Below, piece after piece: positions 55,733 through 62,907 of a DNA stretch of 64,000 nt. A model generated the notes under the pieces. That model was not told the DNA's origin. It did no database searches and worked only from the letters and a program-made list of their open reading frames with translations. How positions within the stretch are numbered: the stretch's first letter is position 1; each line of letters opens with the position of its first letter. A program made the position numbers and the translations under genes. The stretch lies in assembly GCF_008033385.1 (NCBI RefSeq), contig NZ_VOGY01000005.1:62001-126000 (forward strand). The letters run 5' to 3'. Source of the DNA: Algibacter pacificus (lineage in GTDB: Bacteria > Bacteroidota > Bacteroidia > Flavobacteriales > Flavobacteriaceae).

Positions 55733-56071
55733 TTAAATTTCCTCTAAAATAGAAGAGCCTTTAGATAAGTCACCCGAAGTCCATTGCCAGGTTTCGTGCA
55801 ATCTCATTTTTCCGTTTGGCAGTATTTCGGGAGTCGATTGGCAAGTGCCAGTCATTAATTCGCCGTTGGTATTAATCTGGTGGTAGCGCATGTTTAAACA
55901 GCCGTTATCGTCCACCAAAGCTATTAAATGCCCAGAAATTATAGAATCGCTACTATAATCACAAGTCAAAATAGCCCCGTTTTGTTTATATCTAAAAACA
56001 GTTGAAGTGGTAACCTCACTGTTTTTAGACATTAAAACAGGTTTAAATTTTTTATTATTGTAGTTAATCAA
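55733..56071 (-). CDS. Small conserved protein annotated elsewhere as n-acetylglutamate synthase
   Basis: 112 residues of regular short beta-strands (VFRYKQNGAILTCDYSSDSI, GHLIALVDDNGCLNMRYHQ, GELMTGTCQSTPEIL, GKMRLHETWQWTSGDLS). From memory, close homologues in databases carry the name n-acetylglutamate synthase, but nothing here looks like a GNAT acetyltransferase, so I would not rely on it. It lies 3 bases before the AraC-GyrI gene and 11 bases after the desaturase gene. Confidence 0.75.
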   Translation of the reverse strand: MINYNNKKFKPVLMSKNSEVTTSTVFRYKQNGAILTCDYSSDSIISGHLIALVDDNGCLNMRYHQINTNGELMTGTCQSTPEILPNGKMRLHETWQWTSGDLSKGSSILEEI

Positions 56072-56082
56072 CTAAAAGAAAA

Positions 56083-57081
56083 TTATTTTATAATGGCAGG
56101 CTGCACCCATTTAAATTCAAAAGAGTTTTCAGGTATTTTCATACGTTCGGCAACACGTGTCATTCTCGATGGAAGTTTCATAAGGTAATCTCTAGCTTTT
56201 TCAGCTTCATCATTAAGATTTCCAATTTTATCAATTTCCCAACGTTTAATAAGGCGTTCTAAAATATCAATATAGTCCATAGAGGTGTAAACCCCAATAC
56301 GCTGTGCCGTGTTAGAAAATTCTTCAAACGCCGATCCTATTTTTCCGCCAGTTTCACGTAAAAAGTGCGCCGGCATGGTTATTTTTTGCTTCATCATGTA
56401 ATGGAAAGCCATCATCATTTGGTTGGGATCCACTTCAAAAATACGTTCTACAAATTCCGAATAAGCATGGTGGTGTCTCATTTCGTCTCCCGAAATAATT
56501 TTACACATTTTAGCTAAGCGTTTATTACCATGATCTTTTGCTATTTTAGCCACGCGGTTGTGTGAAATATAAGTCGCTAATTCTTGGAAACTGGTATAAA
56601 CAAAGTTTTTATAAGGGTCTCTATCGGTACCAATATCAAAACCATCGGCAATTAAATGCTGTGTGGTTATTTCTATTTCACGCATATTTACACGACCAGA
56701 AAGATATAGGTATTTGTTAAGGACATCGCCATGGCGATTTTCTTCACCAGTCCATTGGCTCACCCATTTAGACCAACCATTCTTACCGTTAACTTGATCA
56801 ACACCTTCAACATCCATTAACCAAGATTCGTAAGTTGGCAGGGCTTCCTCAGTAATCATATCACCTACTAAAACTACCCAAAAATCGTATGGTAACTCTT
56901 TGGCTAGTTCTCTAATTTCTCGAACGTCTTCAAAAAATTCTTCATCTTTACCTTCTGTATTTGGTAAAAAATCGGTTGGTTGCCATATTTTTTCAATCGG
57001 AATTAAATATTTCTGAACCAAGGCATCAATATCCTTTTCCAAAAAGTTCATTACTTCAATTCGTTTATTTTTTAACGCCAT
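56083..57081 (-). CDS. Acyl-ACP desaturase
   Basis: 332-residue soluble di-iron enzyme that introduces a double bond into acyl-ACP. Iron ligands are seen as E...EENRHG (residues 113-118) and ISGDEMRHHHAY near 200. The length and the helical bundle match plant stearoyl-ACP desaturase-type FA_desaturase_2 proteins. An internal Met (residue 11) is an alternative start. It lies 12 bases after plsC, so unsaturation and phospholipid acylation are coexpressed. Confidence 0.93.
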   Translation of the reverse strand: MALKNKRIEVMNFLEKDIDALVQKYLIPIEKIWQPTDFLPNTEGKDEEFFEDVREIRELAKELPYDFWVVLVGDMITEEALPTYESWLMDVEGVDQVNGKNGWSKWVSQWTGEENRHGDVLNKYLYLSGRVNMREIEITTQHLIADGFDIGTDRDPYKNFVYTSFQELATYISHNRVAKIAKDHGNKRLAKMCKIISGDEMRHHHAYSEFVERIFEVDPNQMMMAFHYMMKQKITMPAHFLRETGGKIGSAFEEFSNTAQRIGVYTSMDYIDILERLIKRWEIDKIGNLNDEAEKARDYLMKLPSRMTRVAERMKIPENSFEFKWVQPAIIK

Positions 57082-57093
57082 CGGAGTGTATTT

Positions 57094-57831
57094 TTAAAGT
57101 TTTATATGTTCTATTATAGTAGTTTCCACAACATTTATCAAATCCTGCTTATTAGCAAAGGTACTAACTTTTATAGGCTTATGCACAGTAAATTTTATGT
57201 GGGTCCCCAAACCCATTGGGAATTTGCCATAACGTAATGTTTTCCAAGAGTTATTTATAGTAATTGGAACAATAACTGCCGAAGGTATTTTTTTTAATAA
57301 AATTTCTAAACCTTTTGTTTGAAAAGGCTTAGGTTTACCGTCTTTACTACGGGTACCTTCAGGGAAAATAACGGCCGCACGCTTTGTTTTTTCAATGTAT
57401 TCACCAAATTTCATAATAGCAGGTAAAGACTGTCTAGGGTTTTTGCGGTCTATTAAACAAGAACCTCCGTGGCGTAAATTGTACGATACGCTGGGAATGC
57501 CTTTTCCCAATTCAATTTTACTAATAAATTTAGGGTGATGTTTACGCATATACCACATAAGCGGCGATATATCGTACATACTTTGGTGGTTAGATACAAT
57601 AATTAAAGGGGTATCTGTAGGAATATCATAAGGGTTATCGAAGGTAAATCGCGTACCCAGAATATTCAAACAGCGCATTAAAAAAAATTGTAGAACATCT
57701 ACACTTTTCTTAAGTGCCTCGTAGCCAAAAACTCTATAACAAAAGGCTTGTATAGGGTGAAATATAACAATGGTTAATAAAAATGCAAAGGCATATATAA
57801 TAGTTAGCGGATAAGAAATTAGTTTTACCAT
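57094..57831 (-). CDS. plsC: 1-acyl-sn-glycerol-3-phosphate acyltransferase
   Basis: 245 residues, membrane-associated. An N-terminal hydrophobic segment (residues ~6-30) is followed by the catalytic NHQSMYD (HX4D, residues 81-87) and FPEGTRSKDG (phosphate binding). It makes phosphatidic acid from lysophosphatidic acid. First gene of the operon with acyl-ACP desaturase, the small conserved gene and AraC-GyrI. Confidence 0.9.
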   Translation of the reverse strand: MVKLISYPLTIIYAFAFLLTIVIFHPIQAFCYRVFGYEALKKSVDVLQFFLMRCLNILGTRFTFDNPYDIPTDTPLIIVSNHQSMYDISPLMWYMRKHHPKFISKIELGKGIPSVSYNLRHGGSCLIDRKNPRQSLPAIMKFGEYIEKTKRAAVIFPEGTRSKDGKPKPFQTKGLEILLKKIPSAVIVPITINNSWKTLRYGKFPMGLGTHIKFTVHKPIKVSTFANKQDLINVVETTIIEHIKL

Positions 57832-57865
57832 GGCTCAAAATTAAAGTAAAGTCGATAAATAATGT

Positions 57866-57892
57866 AAAAAAACCACGATAAATCGTGGTTTT
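57866..57892 (-). terminator. Terminator of the bacilliredoxin gene
   Basis: AAAACCACGAT and ATCGTGGTTTT form an 11-bp stem with a tiny loop; T-run on the minus strand. Confidence 0.85.
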
Positions 57893-57924
57893 AATATATA
57901 ATGAATTAAGTTTAAAAAATGCGT

Positions 57925-58335
57925 CTAGCAATTGGCATTATAAGCATCGGCAAGATTTTCAGCAATTAACTCAGCTGGTCTACCTTCAATGTGGTGACGC
58001 TCTAACATGTGTACTAATTCGCCATCTTTAAACAATGCCATACAAGGTGAACTTGGAGGAAAAGGCACCATAAAGCCACGTGCCGCATCAACAGCTTCTT
58101 TATCAACACCTGCAAAAACCGTAGTAATATGGTCTGGGTGTTTAGCGTTTTTTAAGCTCATTTTAGCTCCTGGGCGCGCATTAGCCGCTGCACAACCACA
58201 AACCGAATTTACAACCACAAGTGTTGTTCCTGGTTTTGCAATAGCTGCTTCAACCGCCTCGGCAGTGTGTAATTCCTCAAAACCAACGCTGGTTAAATCC
58301 TCACGCATAGGTTTTACTAATTCTGCTGGATACAT
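57925..58335 (-). CDS. BrxA/BrxB family bacilliredoxin
   Basis: 136 residues, thioredoxin-like. The active site is CGC ([15 protein letters not shown], Cys46 and Cys48), the hallmark of YphP/YqiW bacilliredoxins. In Firmicutes these remove bacillithiol from proteins. Some Bacteroidota also make bacillithiol, so the role may hold here, but no bsh genes lie in the window. The C-terminal [16 protein letters not shown] block is conserved. Confidence 0.9.
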   Translation of the reverse strand: MYPAELVKPMREDLTSVGFEELHTAEAVEAAIAKPGTTLVVVNSVCGCAAANARPGAKMSLKNAKHPDHITTVFAGVDKEAVDAARGFMVPFPPSSPCMALFKDGELVHMLERHHIEGRPAELIAENLADAYNANC

Positions 58336-58394
58336 ATCTTTTAATTTTTTTATTTTATAATTAATCTCGGTACAAAGTTAATCAAAAATCGTGC

Positions 58395-58640
58395 GATTTA
58401 AGACAACTGTCAGGTTTAAGTCGTTAACCCCCTTTAAAACCTGACAAATTTACCCGTTTATTTCTTTGGGCGTTCCCCTGCGGGTCAGGCTATCCATTAT
58501 ATCTTTTTTTGTGCAAACTAGGTTTGGTTGTATTGTAAAGTATTCTACCTGTCAAAAATTTTAGCTTAAATATAAAGTACAGGAGAAGCACAAAAAAAGG
58601 ATGCCATTTCTATCCTTAACGCGCCTATCTGCCAAGTTAT
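58395..58640. repeat. Composite palindromic intergenic element (type II)
   Basis: TGTCAGGTTT/AAACCTGACA flank a 20-base loop (~58410-58450). Then a GC-rich block GGGCGTTCCCCTGCGGG appears. CTTTTTTTGTGC (~58505) is complementary to GCACAAAAAAGG (~58585-58600), which is itself followed by AAGGAT...ATCCTT. The arrangement matches a repeat type I have seen in many flavobacterial intergenic regions. No gene was found here. Confidence 0.5.
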
Positions 58641-58684
58641 AGCAGTGGTAAATGTATTGTTTTTTCTTTGCTACTCTGCTATCT

Positions 58685-58808
58685 CCGCTAGCGTAAGGGT
58701 TTCGCTTGTGCCGTTACCATTGTGGTTATTATATTTTTTATAATTCATTTTTTTACTCTTATATTTCTTATTCAATCGGGTAGGAGCGTCGCGCCCGTAC
58801 TATCGGCG
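58685..58808. repeat. REP/BIME-like palindromic element, copy A
   Basis: Divergent copy of a ~110-125 bp element. The left end is GCTAG + a hairpin around CGCTTGTGCCGTTACC; the right end is an inverted relative (GGGTAGGAGCGTCGCGCCCG). It matches copies B-D in order and spacing. Confidence 0.75.
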
Positions 58809-58809
58809 G

Positions 58810-58902
58810 ACAATCAATTCAAAAAAACTACGCGAGATTTATAAGGAAAACGGTAAATTTGTGGATACGAGCGGACAAAATGAGATGCTTACCAGTGGCT
58901 AG
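58810..58902 (+). pseudogene. Orphan 3' gene fragment next to element A
   Basis: A frame with coding-like composition runs from the right edge of element A and ends at TAG: NSKKLREIYKENGKFVDTSG then QNEMLTSG. It has no start of its own, so its 5' part appears lost at the element junction. Family not recognised. Confidence 0.5.
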
Positions 58903-58972
58903 TTAAATGGCATTACTACTTTTTTATAACAACATATCTAAATAGAAAGGGCGAAATAAATACGAACAATTC

Positions 58973-59338
58973 ATGGAATTTAAAAAAAAGAAGGACAATA
59001 TTGTTTACTTATATGCAAGTGTAGTAGATAAAGAGGCTCTTTTAGCTTTTATAGAAGCCAGTATTCGTGACTTTGATACCTATGCCATTAATATTAGTAA
59101 TTTTGGTACTAGCCTAGACAACCTAGAGCAAATGCATCATGTGGTTTCGGGTCAATTAAAGGACGACTGTTTCATGAAAATATCAGAGTATCTTTTTGGT
59201 CAAATGGGCTGTGCTGCTAAGGCTTGGAAAAGATATGGGTTTGAATATGTTTTCCCTGAAAATCATTACAAATTAGAGGCCGATAAAGACACCGTATATG
59301 CATTAAGTGAAATGTTTGATGCCTGTTTTTATTCCTAA
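58973..59338 (+). CDS. Hypothetical protein, 121 residues
   Basis: Cytoplasmic, mixed alpha/beta, with no signal or membrane segment. It has a basic start (MEFKKKKDN) and an aromatic-rich C-terminus (RYGFEYVFPENHYKLEADKD). The single in-frame start and coding-like composition support a real gene. No domain recognised. It is isolated in the repeat-rich region and may be a cargo gene. Confidence 0.7.
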   Translation: MEFKKKKDNIVYLYASVVDKEALLAFIEASIRDFDTYAINISNFGTSLDNLEQMHHVVSGQLKDDCFMKISEYLFGQMGCAAKAWKRYGFEYVFPENHYKLEADKDTVYALSEMFDACFYS

Positions 59339-59425
59339 ATTAGACGTGGTAAATTCAAGTACATTCTTCTAAACAGATGGGAATGTATAAAGGTTATGGA
59401 ATGATTGGAAACACAAAAAAATATT

Positions 59426-59836
59426 CTAAGCAAAAATTGAATACATACCAAAACCTAATACAGCGAGTAGAATTAAAGGCGCAAGTATTTTATACCATTT
59501 GTACATCAACATAAAGGCCACTAGACCAACACCGCCGGATATATAAAGATTATCTAAAACTAAAGCAGTAAAAAGGAAATAAGCTGTTATGAAGGCAGCT
59601 ATAGACCAGCCAATTCTTATACTTTTTGAGCTTACTGGTTTTTTGGGTTCACTTATGGTCTGGGTGTCATCATCGTCAGGGTTATATATAGGTTCTACTG
59701 GATCCGAAATTGGTTCATAATATTGGATACGACCTGTTCCATCACAGGTTGGACAATGTTCATAGCTCGCATTACTGCCACCTACAAAACTTCTCTGGCC
59801 CGTTCCCGAGCAAGCACTACAATCCTTAGAAGCCAT
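59426..59836 (-). CDS. DnaJ-type zinc-ribbon membrane protein
   Basis: 136 residues. Two CxxCxGxG units (CSACSGTGQ and CPTCDGTGRI, residues ~5-36) form one zinc centre like half of a DnaJ cysteine-rich domain. A Pro/Asp-rich linker follows (DPVEPIYNPDDDD), and then two or three hydrophobic spans (IAAFITAYFLFTALVL, GVGLVAFMLMY, LILLAVLGFGMYSIF). Likely a membrane-anchored zinc-ribbon protein of unknown role. Confidence 0.75.
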   Translation of the reverse strand: MASKDCSACSGTGQRSFVGGSNASYEHCPTCDGTGRIQYYEPISDPVEPIYNPDDDDTQTISEPKKPVSSKSIRIGWSIAAFITAYFLFTALVLDNLYISGGVGLVAFMLMYKWYKILAPLILLAVLGFGMYSIFA

Positions 59837-59919
59837 AATTTATATTTTAATTGGTTATCTAAATTTACGAAACTAATAAGTTTCTTATCCTAAAGTATGG
59901 CTACTGGTTAAAATTGAAA

Positions 59920-60016
59920 TTACGCTGATAATTGATATGCCAGATTAGGTGTTTTAAAGTCTAAAGATAAATGTAATCTTATTTCGTTGTACAAATTAAT
60001 TGTGTTTTTTGTAGCC
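59920..60016 (-). pseudogene. IS3-family transposase, 3' fragment
   Basis: On the minus strand the frame reads ATKNTINLYNEIRLHLSLDF, then KTPNLAYQLSA and a stop. This is the C-terminal end of IS3-type transposases (YN..R.H.SL...TP). Everything upstream is missing, and the sequence changes into element B at 60017. Confidence 0.75.
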
Positions 60017-60140
60017 TTGCTAGCGCAAGCATCTCGCTTGTGTCGTTATCGTTTTGGTTATAATTGTTTCCTCATTCATTTTTTTTAGCACTTATGTTTT
60101 TTACTCAATTGGGTACGAGCGTGACGCTCGCACTAGCGGG
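60017..60140. repeat. REP/BIME-like palindromic element, copy B
   Basis: Left end TTGCTAGCGCAAGC with hairpin GCAAGC/GCTTGT. Right end GGGTACGAGCGTGACGCTCG then CACTAGCGGG, with hairpin GAGCG/CGCTC. The two ends are imperfect inverted repeats of ~28 bp. It lies exactly between an IS3 fragment and an IS110 fragment. Confidence 0.88.
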
Positions 60141-60468
60141 AGAGCGGTTCTCGAGCGGTAGCGAATTGTGTAGTTATGCTGGGTTAACCCCAGTGATTAG
60201 TAAAAGTGGAAGCAGTGTAAATGGCCGTCCACGAATTAGTAAAATCGGAAATCAAAAACTTAGAAATTTATTATTTATGTGTAGTTTTAATGCCTGTAAA
60301 TATAACCATGCTTGCAAAGCAATTTACAATCGATTAGTAGCCAAAGGAAAGCGTAAAAAACTAGCCTTAATAGCGGTTTGTAATAAACTTTTAAAACAGG
60401 CTTTTGCTATCGCAAAATCTGGTCTAACCTATGAAAATAATTATAGAAGTGTTTTAGTGAAAAGTTAA
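60141..60468 (+). pseudogene. IS110-family transposase, C-terminal fragment
   Basis: The frame from ~60144 (ERFSSGSELCSYAGLTPVIS) contains the transposase 20 / IS110 C-terminal domain: SYAGLTP, the GRPRISKIGNQKLRNLLF block, and KKLALIAVCNKLLKQAFAI. The catalytic DEDD N-terminal half is absent. The upstream residues of the open frame (LGTSVTLALAG) come from element B and are not transposase. Confidence 0.85.
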
Positions 60469-60515
60469 TGAGTTTTTACTTGTTTTTTACCACAGTACTT
60501 TGTTATGCAATGGTT

Positions 60516-60819
60516 TTATAGATTTTTCTTATTCGGATTCTTTCTGTTTGAAAACAAAGAAACAATCTCAATTGAATTTTTATTCATTCGGTAATAAAGA
60601 TTGTTGTGTTTTTCGACTACAGCTTTTCGAATATTTTTTTTTCTTGAATGATACTGGGAAAATTTCTGGTGATTTTGAAATCAGTTCTATTGTATGGTCT
60701 AATTTTGCAGAGAATGTTCTTAATTCTCTTTCTGTCCATTTATTCTCAAGATATTCAATAGTTTCTTTAAGTTCAGAAATTGCGTGGTCAGTCCACAGAA
60801 TTTTATAACCACTTTTCAT
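60516..60819 (-). pseudogene. RelE/ParE-type toxin with one-base frameshift
   Basis: The open frame from 60819 encodes YKILWTDHAISELKETIEYL and further ParE-like sequence up to FPVSFKKKK, then runs out after 79 residues. An A9 run (T at 60634-60642 on the plus strand) lies there. With eight A the frame continues as NIRKAVVEKHNNLYYRMNKN then SIEIVSLFSNRKNPNKKNL, stopping at 60516. That restores a 100-residue toxin with the usual C-terminus. The gene overlaps its antitoxin by 17 bases. It is broken, phase-variable, or sequenced with an extra base. Confidence 0.8.
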
Positions 60820-61036
60820 AGATTCCTTTCACGTTTGAGTGAGAAGTCAATTTTCCGTTATCAGCATCTTGAATTCCTTTTTCGATAGACTCTTTTTCGC
60901 TTGCAGAAATTTCATTCCACCAATCGTTCTTCTCTTTCTCTCTTAATTTCATAAGTTTGTCAATCAAAGATGTGTCATTCAAAGTTGATAACCATTGAAT
61001 TAATTCTATTTTTTTATTTTCTAAACTTAAATCCAT
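60803..61036 (-). CDS. Antitoxin of a RelE/ParE-type module
   Basis: 77-residue charged helical protein (LIQWLSTLNDTSLIDKLMKL, then EKESIEKGIQDADNGKLTSH), typical of Bacteroidota antitoxins of the RelB/addiction-module class. It starts upstream of the toxin and overlaps it by 17 bases, the normal antitoxin-first order. It should bind and neutralise the toxin and repress the operon. Confidence 0.8.
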   Translation of the reverse strand: MDLSLENKKIELIQWLSTLNDTSLIDKLMKLREKEKNDWWNEISASEKESIEKGIQDADNGKLTSHSNVKGIYEKWL

Positions 61037-61090
61037 AATATCATATTTACAAATTTAATCTAAACATTCAATTTTTGAACGTGATTTTAA

Positions 61091-61232
61091 CTGTTGCATA
61101 ACGTTTGGTTATATGAAAAGTAGCAGATTTATATGTGTCAATTTTCGGTTAGTAAATAAAGATAGCAGAAAAGAACCAAACTTTTTGTTTAGCTCTTAGC
61201 TGCTATTTTTTATATAACGTGTTGTAGGCAGT
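61091..61232. repeat. attC-like long inverted repeat
   Basis: The outer motifs GTTGCATAAC (61093-61102) and GTTGTAGGC (~61221) and the inner 19-bp arms GTTATATGAAAAGTAGCAG (61108-61126) and their complement at 61200-61218 (two G-U-type mismatches) make two nested pairs, the layout of integron attC sites. A further GTTGCATAAC lies at ~63759 and GTTATGC at ~60502. Confidence 0.45.
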
Positions 61233-61253
61233 ATTTTATATTTTAAATATTAA

Positions 61254-61724
61254 TTATTCTTTTATATCAATATATTCTATATGGTAGTCTTCTACAGAGC
61301 TATAAGAACTGCTAAATTCAGCTTCGGTAAGCTCTATTTTTCCACAGGTTAAGTTTTTTACAACATAAAATATTTTCCCTCTAAATTTTCTTGAAACAAT
61401 TTTGAAGCCTATCTTTTTAATTAAATCTAAATCTATAATTGTTTTATTGTTTAAAAATGACGTGTTTACATTTTTTTTATATGGAGGAGTTTCATCTAAC
61501 CATTTACAGGTGCTAAACAATATATCTTCTTCTATTTCACGATCAATATAAATATATCGAAAACAAGGTAAATGTGCTGATTTGCTATCTTTGCTTTCAT
61601 AAGTAGAAAAACCTTTATTAATATTGACGTAGATAGTGTCAGCTTCTAAAACGTTCTCTAAATTTTGAGCATGTATCAAGCTGCCAATACAAAAAAAAGT
61701 TATTTTAAATATTAATTTATTCAT
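61254..61724 (-). CDS. Hypothetical secreted protein, 156 residues
   Basis: Signal peptide at 1-19 (FFCIGSLIHAQ). The mature part has many Lys and Asp residues, three Cys (LPCFRY, STCKW, LTCGK) and no recognisable domain. It lies 3 bases after the truncated ORF at 61728. That position and its size would be compatible with an immunity-type protein, but nothing in the sequence shows this. Confidence 0.65.
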   Translation of the reverse strand: MNKLIFKITFFCIGSLIHAQNLENVLEADTIYVNINKGFSTYESKDSKSAHLPCFRYIYIDREIEEDILFSTCKWLDETPPYKKNVNTSFLNNKTIIDLDLIKKIGFKIVSRKFRGKIFYVVKNLTCGKIELTEAEFSSSYSSVEDYHIEYIDIKE

Positions 61725-61727
61725 AAT

Positions 61728-61891
61728 TTATGGTAATTTATGTCCGAATTCTCTAGCATATCTAACATATTCTAAGTATAAAACATGATCTCTATGTATT
61801 ACAAAGTGAGAGGCAAATTCTGACGTTTTATGTAAATCAGCCCAAGGATAGTTCTCATAAAAGTGGTCAAAATTAAATTTTTCTAATTCCT
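61728..61891 (-). pseudogene. Truncated ORF running out of element C
   Basis: About 54 residues (FNFDHFYENYPWADLHKTSE and onwards, ending REFGHKLP) look like the C-terminus of a real protein. The frame stays open to 61967, but its upstream codons (NGTSETLALAEE) are those of palindromic element C, so the original 5' part is lost. Family not recognised. Confidence 0.55.
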
Positions 61892-62014
61892 CGGCTAGCG
61901 CAAGCGTCTCGCTTGTGCCGTTACCGCTTTGTTTGTAATATTTTTCAATATTCATTTTTTTTAGCACTTATGTTTTTTATTTAATCGGGTACGAGCGTGA
62001 TGCTCGCACTAGTA
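61892..62014. repeat. REP/BIME-like palindromic element, copy C
   Basis: Left end CGGCTAGCGCAAGCGTCTCG, right end CGGGTACGAGCGTGATGCTC then GCACTAGTAG. Same internal sequence as copy B. Confidence 0.9.
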
Positions 62015-62069
62015 GAGTATTTAAAGGTTTATTAATACAATACGTTGTTAGTCGTTGGTTTTTCTCGTT

Positions 62070-62546
62070 CTAATAGTCAAGTTCTATTCCGAATTCACTC
62101 GCTTTAAGAGATAGCGTTTTTATTTGTTCGAGATACTTTTCTTCAATTCCCATTTCATATATTCCGTTTACCGCATTGTCAAACATTTTTTCTATTGCCA
62201 TGTAGTAATTGTCGTCCCAATATCCAAAATCGTCAATAATTTCTAAACAGCAACTTACATAATGTAATTCCAATTGAATATTTAGTTCTGTAATATTCAT
62301 TTTGCGAACTGAGCGAATTATTTTTCGTGCTTCGGTTTCACGTAAAACCATATTCCTCCCATTTGGATAAATATATTTTTCAACTTCTTTTTTATATTTT
62401 TCTGCCAACTTTTTTATATCACCTGTTGTGAATATATCTAAGTAGTTTTTAGCGTCAGGAATTTTTTTATATATCTCCGAAATCAGTTTAATGATTTCAG
62501 TTTTTTCCATTTGGTTTAACTCCTTTTTTAACTCTCTAAGTGCCAT
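62070..62546 (-). CDS. DUF6155-like protein
   Basis: 158 residues, helical and charged: LKKELNQMEKTEIIKLISEI near the start, then YLDIFTTGDIKKLAEKYKKE and FDNAVNGIYEMG. It resembles a family I recall as DUF6155, without known function. No membrane or signal segment. It is flanked by elements C and D. Confidence 0.65.
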   Translation of the reverse strand: MALRELKKELNQMEKTEIIKLISEIYKKIPDAKNYLDIFTTGDIKKLAEKYKKEVEKYIYPNGRNMVLRETEARKIIRSVRKMNITELNIQLELHYVSCCLEIIDDFGYWDDNYYMAIEKMFDNAVNGIYEMGIEEKYLEQIKTLSLKASEFGIELDY

Positions 62547-62628
62547 ATTTAGCTCGGTTTTTCAGCTTGTTGGTAACCTGTTCAAGCAACTAATTTAGCA
62601 AACAAAAACAGAATAGAAAATTCCTGTG
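62547..62628. other. Intergenic sequence
   Basis: Nothing recognised except CTTGTTGGTAACCTGTTC, a loose inverted motif that could belong to the same class of sites as 61091-61232. Confidence 0.3.
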
Positions 62629-62788
62629 CTACCGCACGAATCCCTTCGTGTGGTATATTCTAAAAATCACTATGTTTTCTAAAAGTCCTTTTTGATCTGT
62701 ATAGTCAATAGGACTGCTATAAACTAATCCTTTATTTACTGGATTGTTATGTACATAATCTATTTTTTGTTGAATAACTTTATTACCT
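62629..62788 (-). pseudogene. REP-associated tyrosine transposase (RAYT), 3' fragment
   Basis: On the minus strand the frame reads GNKVIQQKIDYVHNNPVNKG, then LVYSSPIDYTDQKGLLENIV and stops at 62629. The YVHNNPV...GLV..P..Y block is the C-terminal signature of RAYT/IS200-like (Y1) transposases. The catalytic HUH/Tyr part is gone, and the frame ends at the edge of element D. Confidence 0.75.
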
Positions 62789-62896
62789 CGGCTAGCGCAA
62801 GCGTCTCGCTTGTGCCGTTACCGTTTTGGTTATAATTGTTTCCTCATTCATTTTTTTCACTTAATTGGGTACGAGCGTGACGCTCGCACTAGCGGG
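62789..62896. repeat. REP/BIME-like palindromic element, copy D
   Basis: Ends CGGCTAGCGCAAGCGTCTCG and GGGTACGAGCGTGACGCTCG then CACTAGCGGGG, nearly identical to copies B and C. About 17 internal bases (the AGCACTTATGTTTTTTA part) are missing. Confidence 0.9.
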
Positions 62897-62907
62897 GTAT
62901 ACTGCCT

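Noticed and set aside
60064-60143. N-terminal extension of the IS110 frame (MFPHSFFLALMFF...)
   Set aside because: These codons come from palindromic element B; the transposase similarity starts only at ERFSSG.
60500-60808. Plus-strand 102-codon frame opposite the toxin
   Set aside because: It is antisense to the ParE-type toxin and antitoxin overlap; composition is Phe/Ser-rich nonsense.
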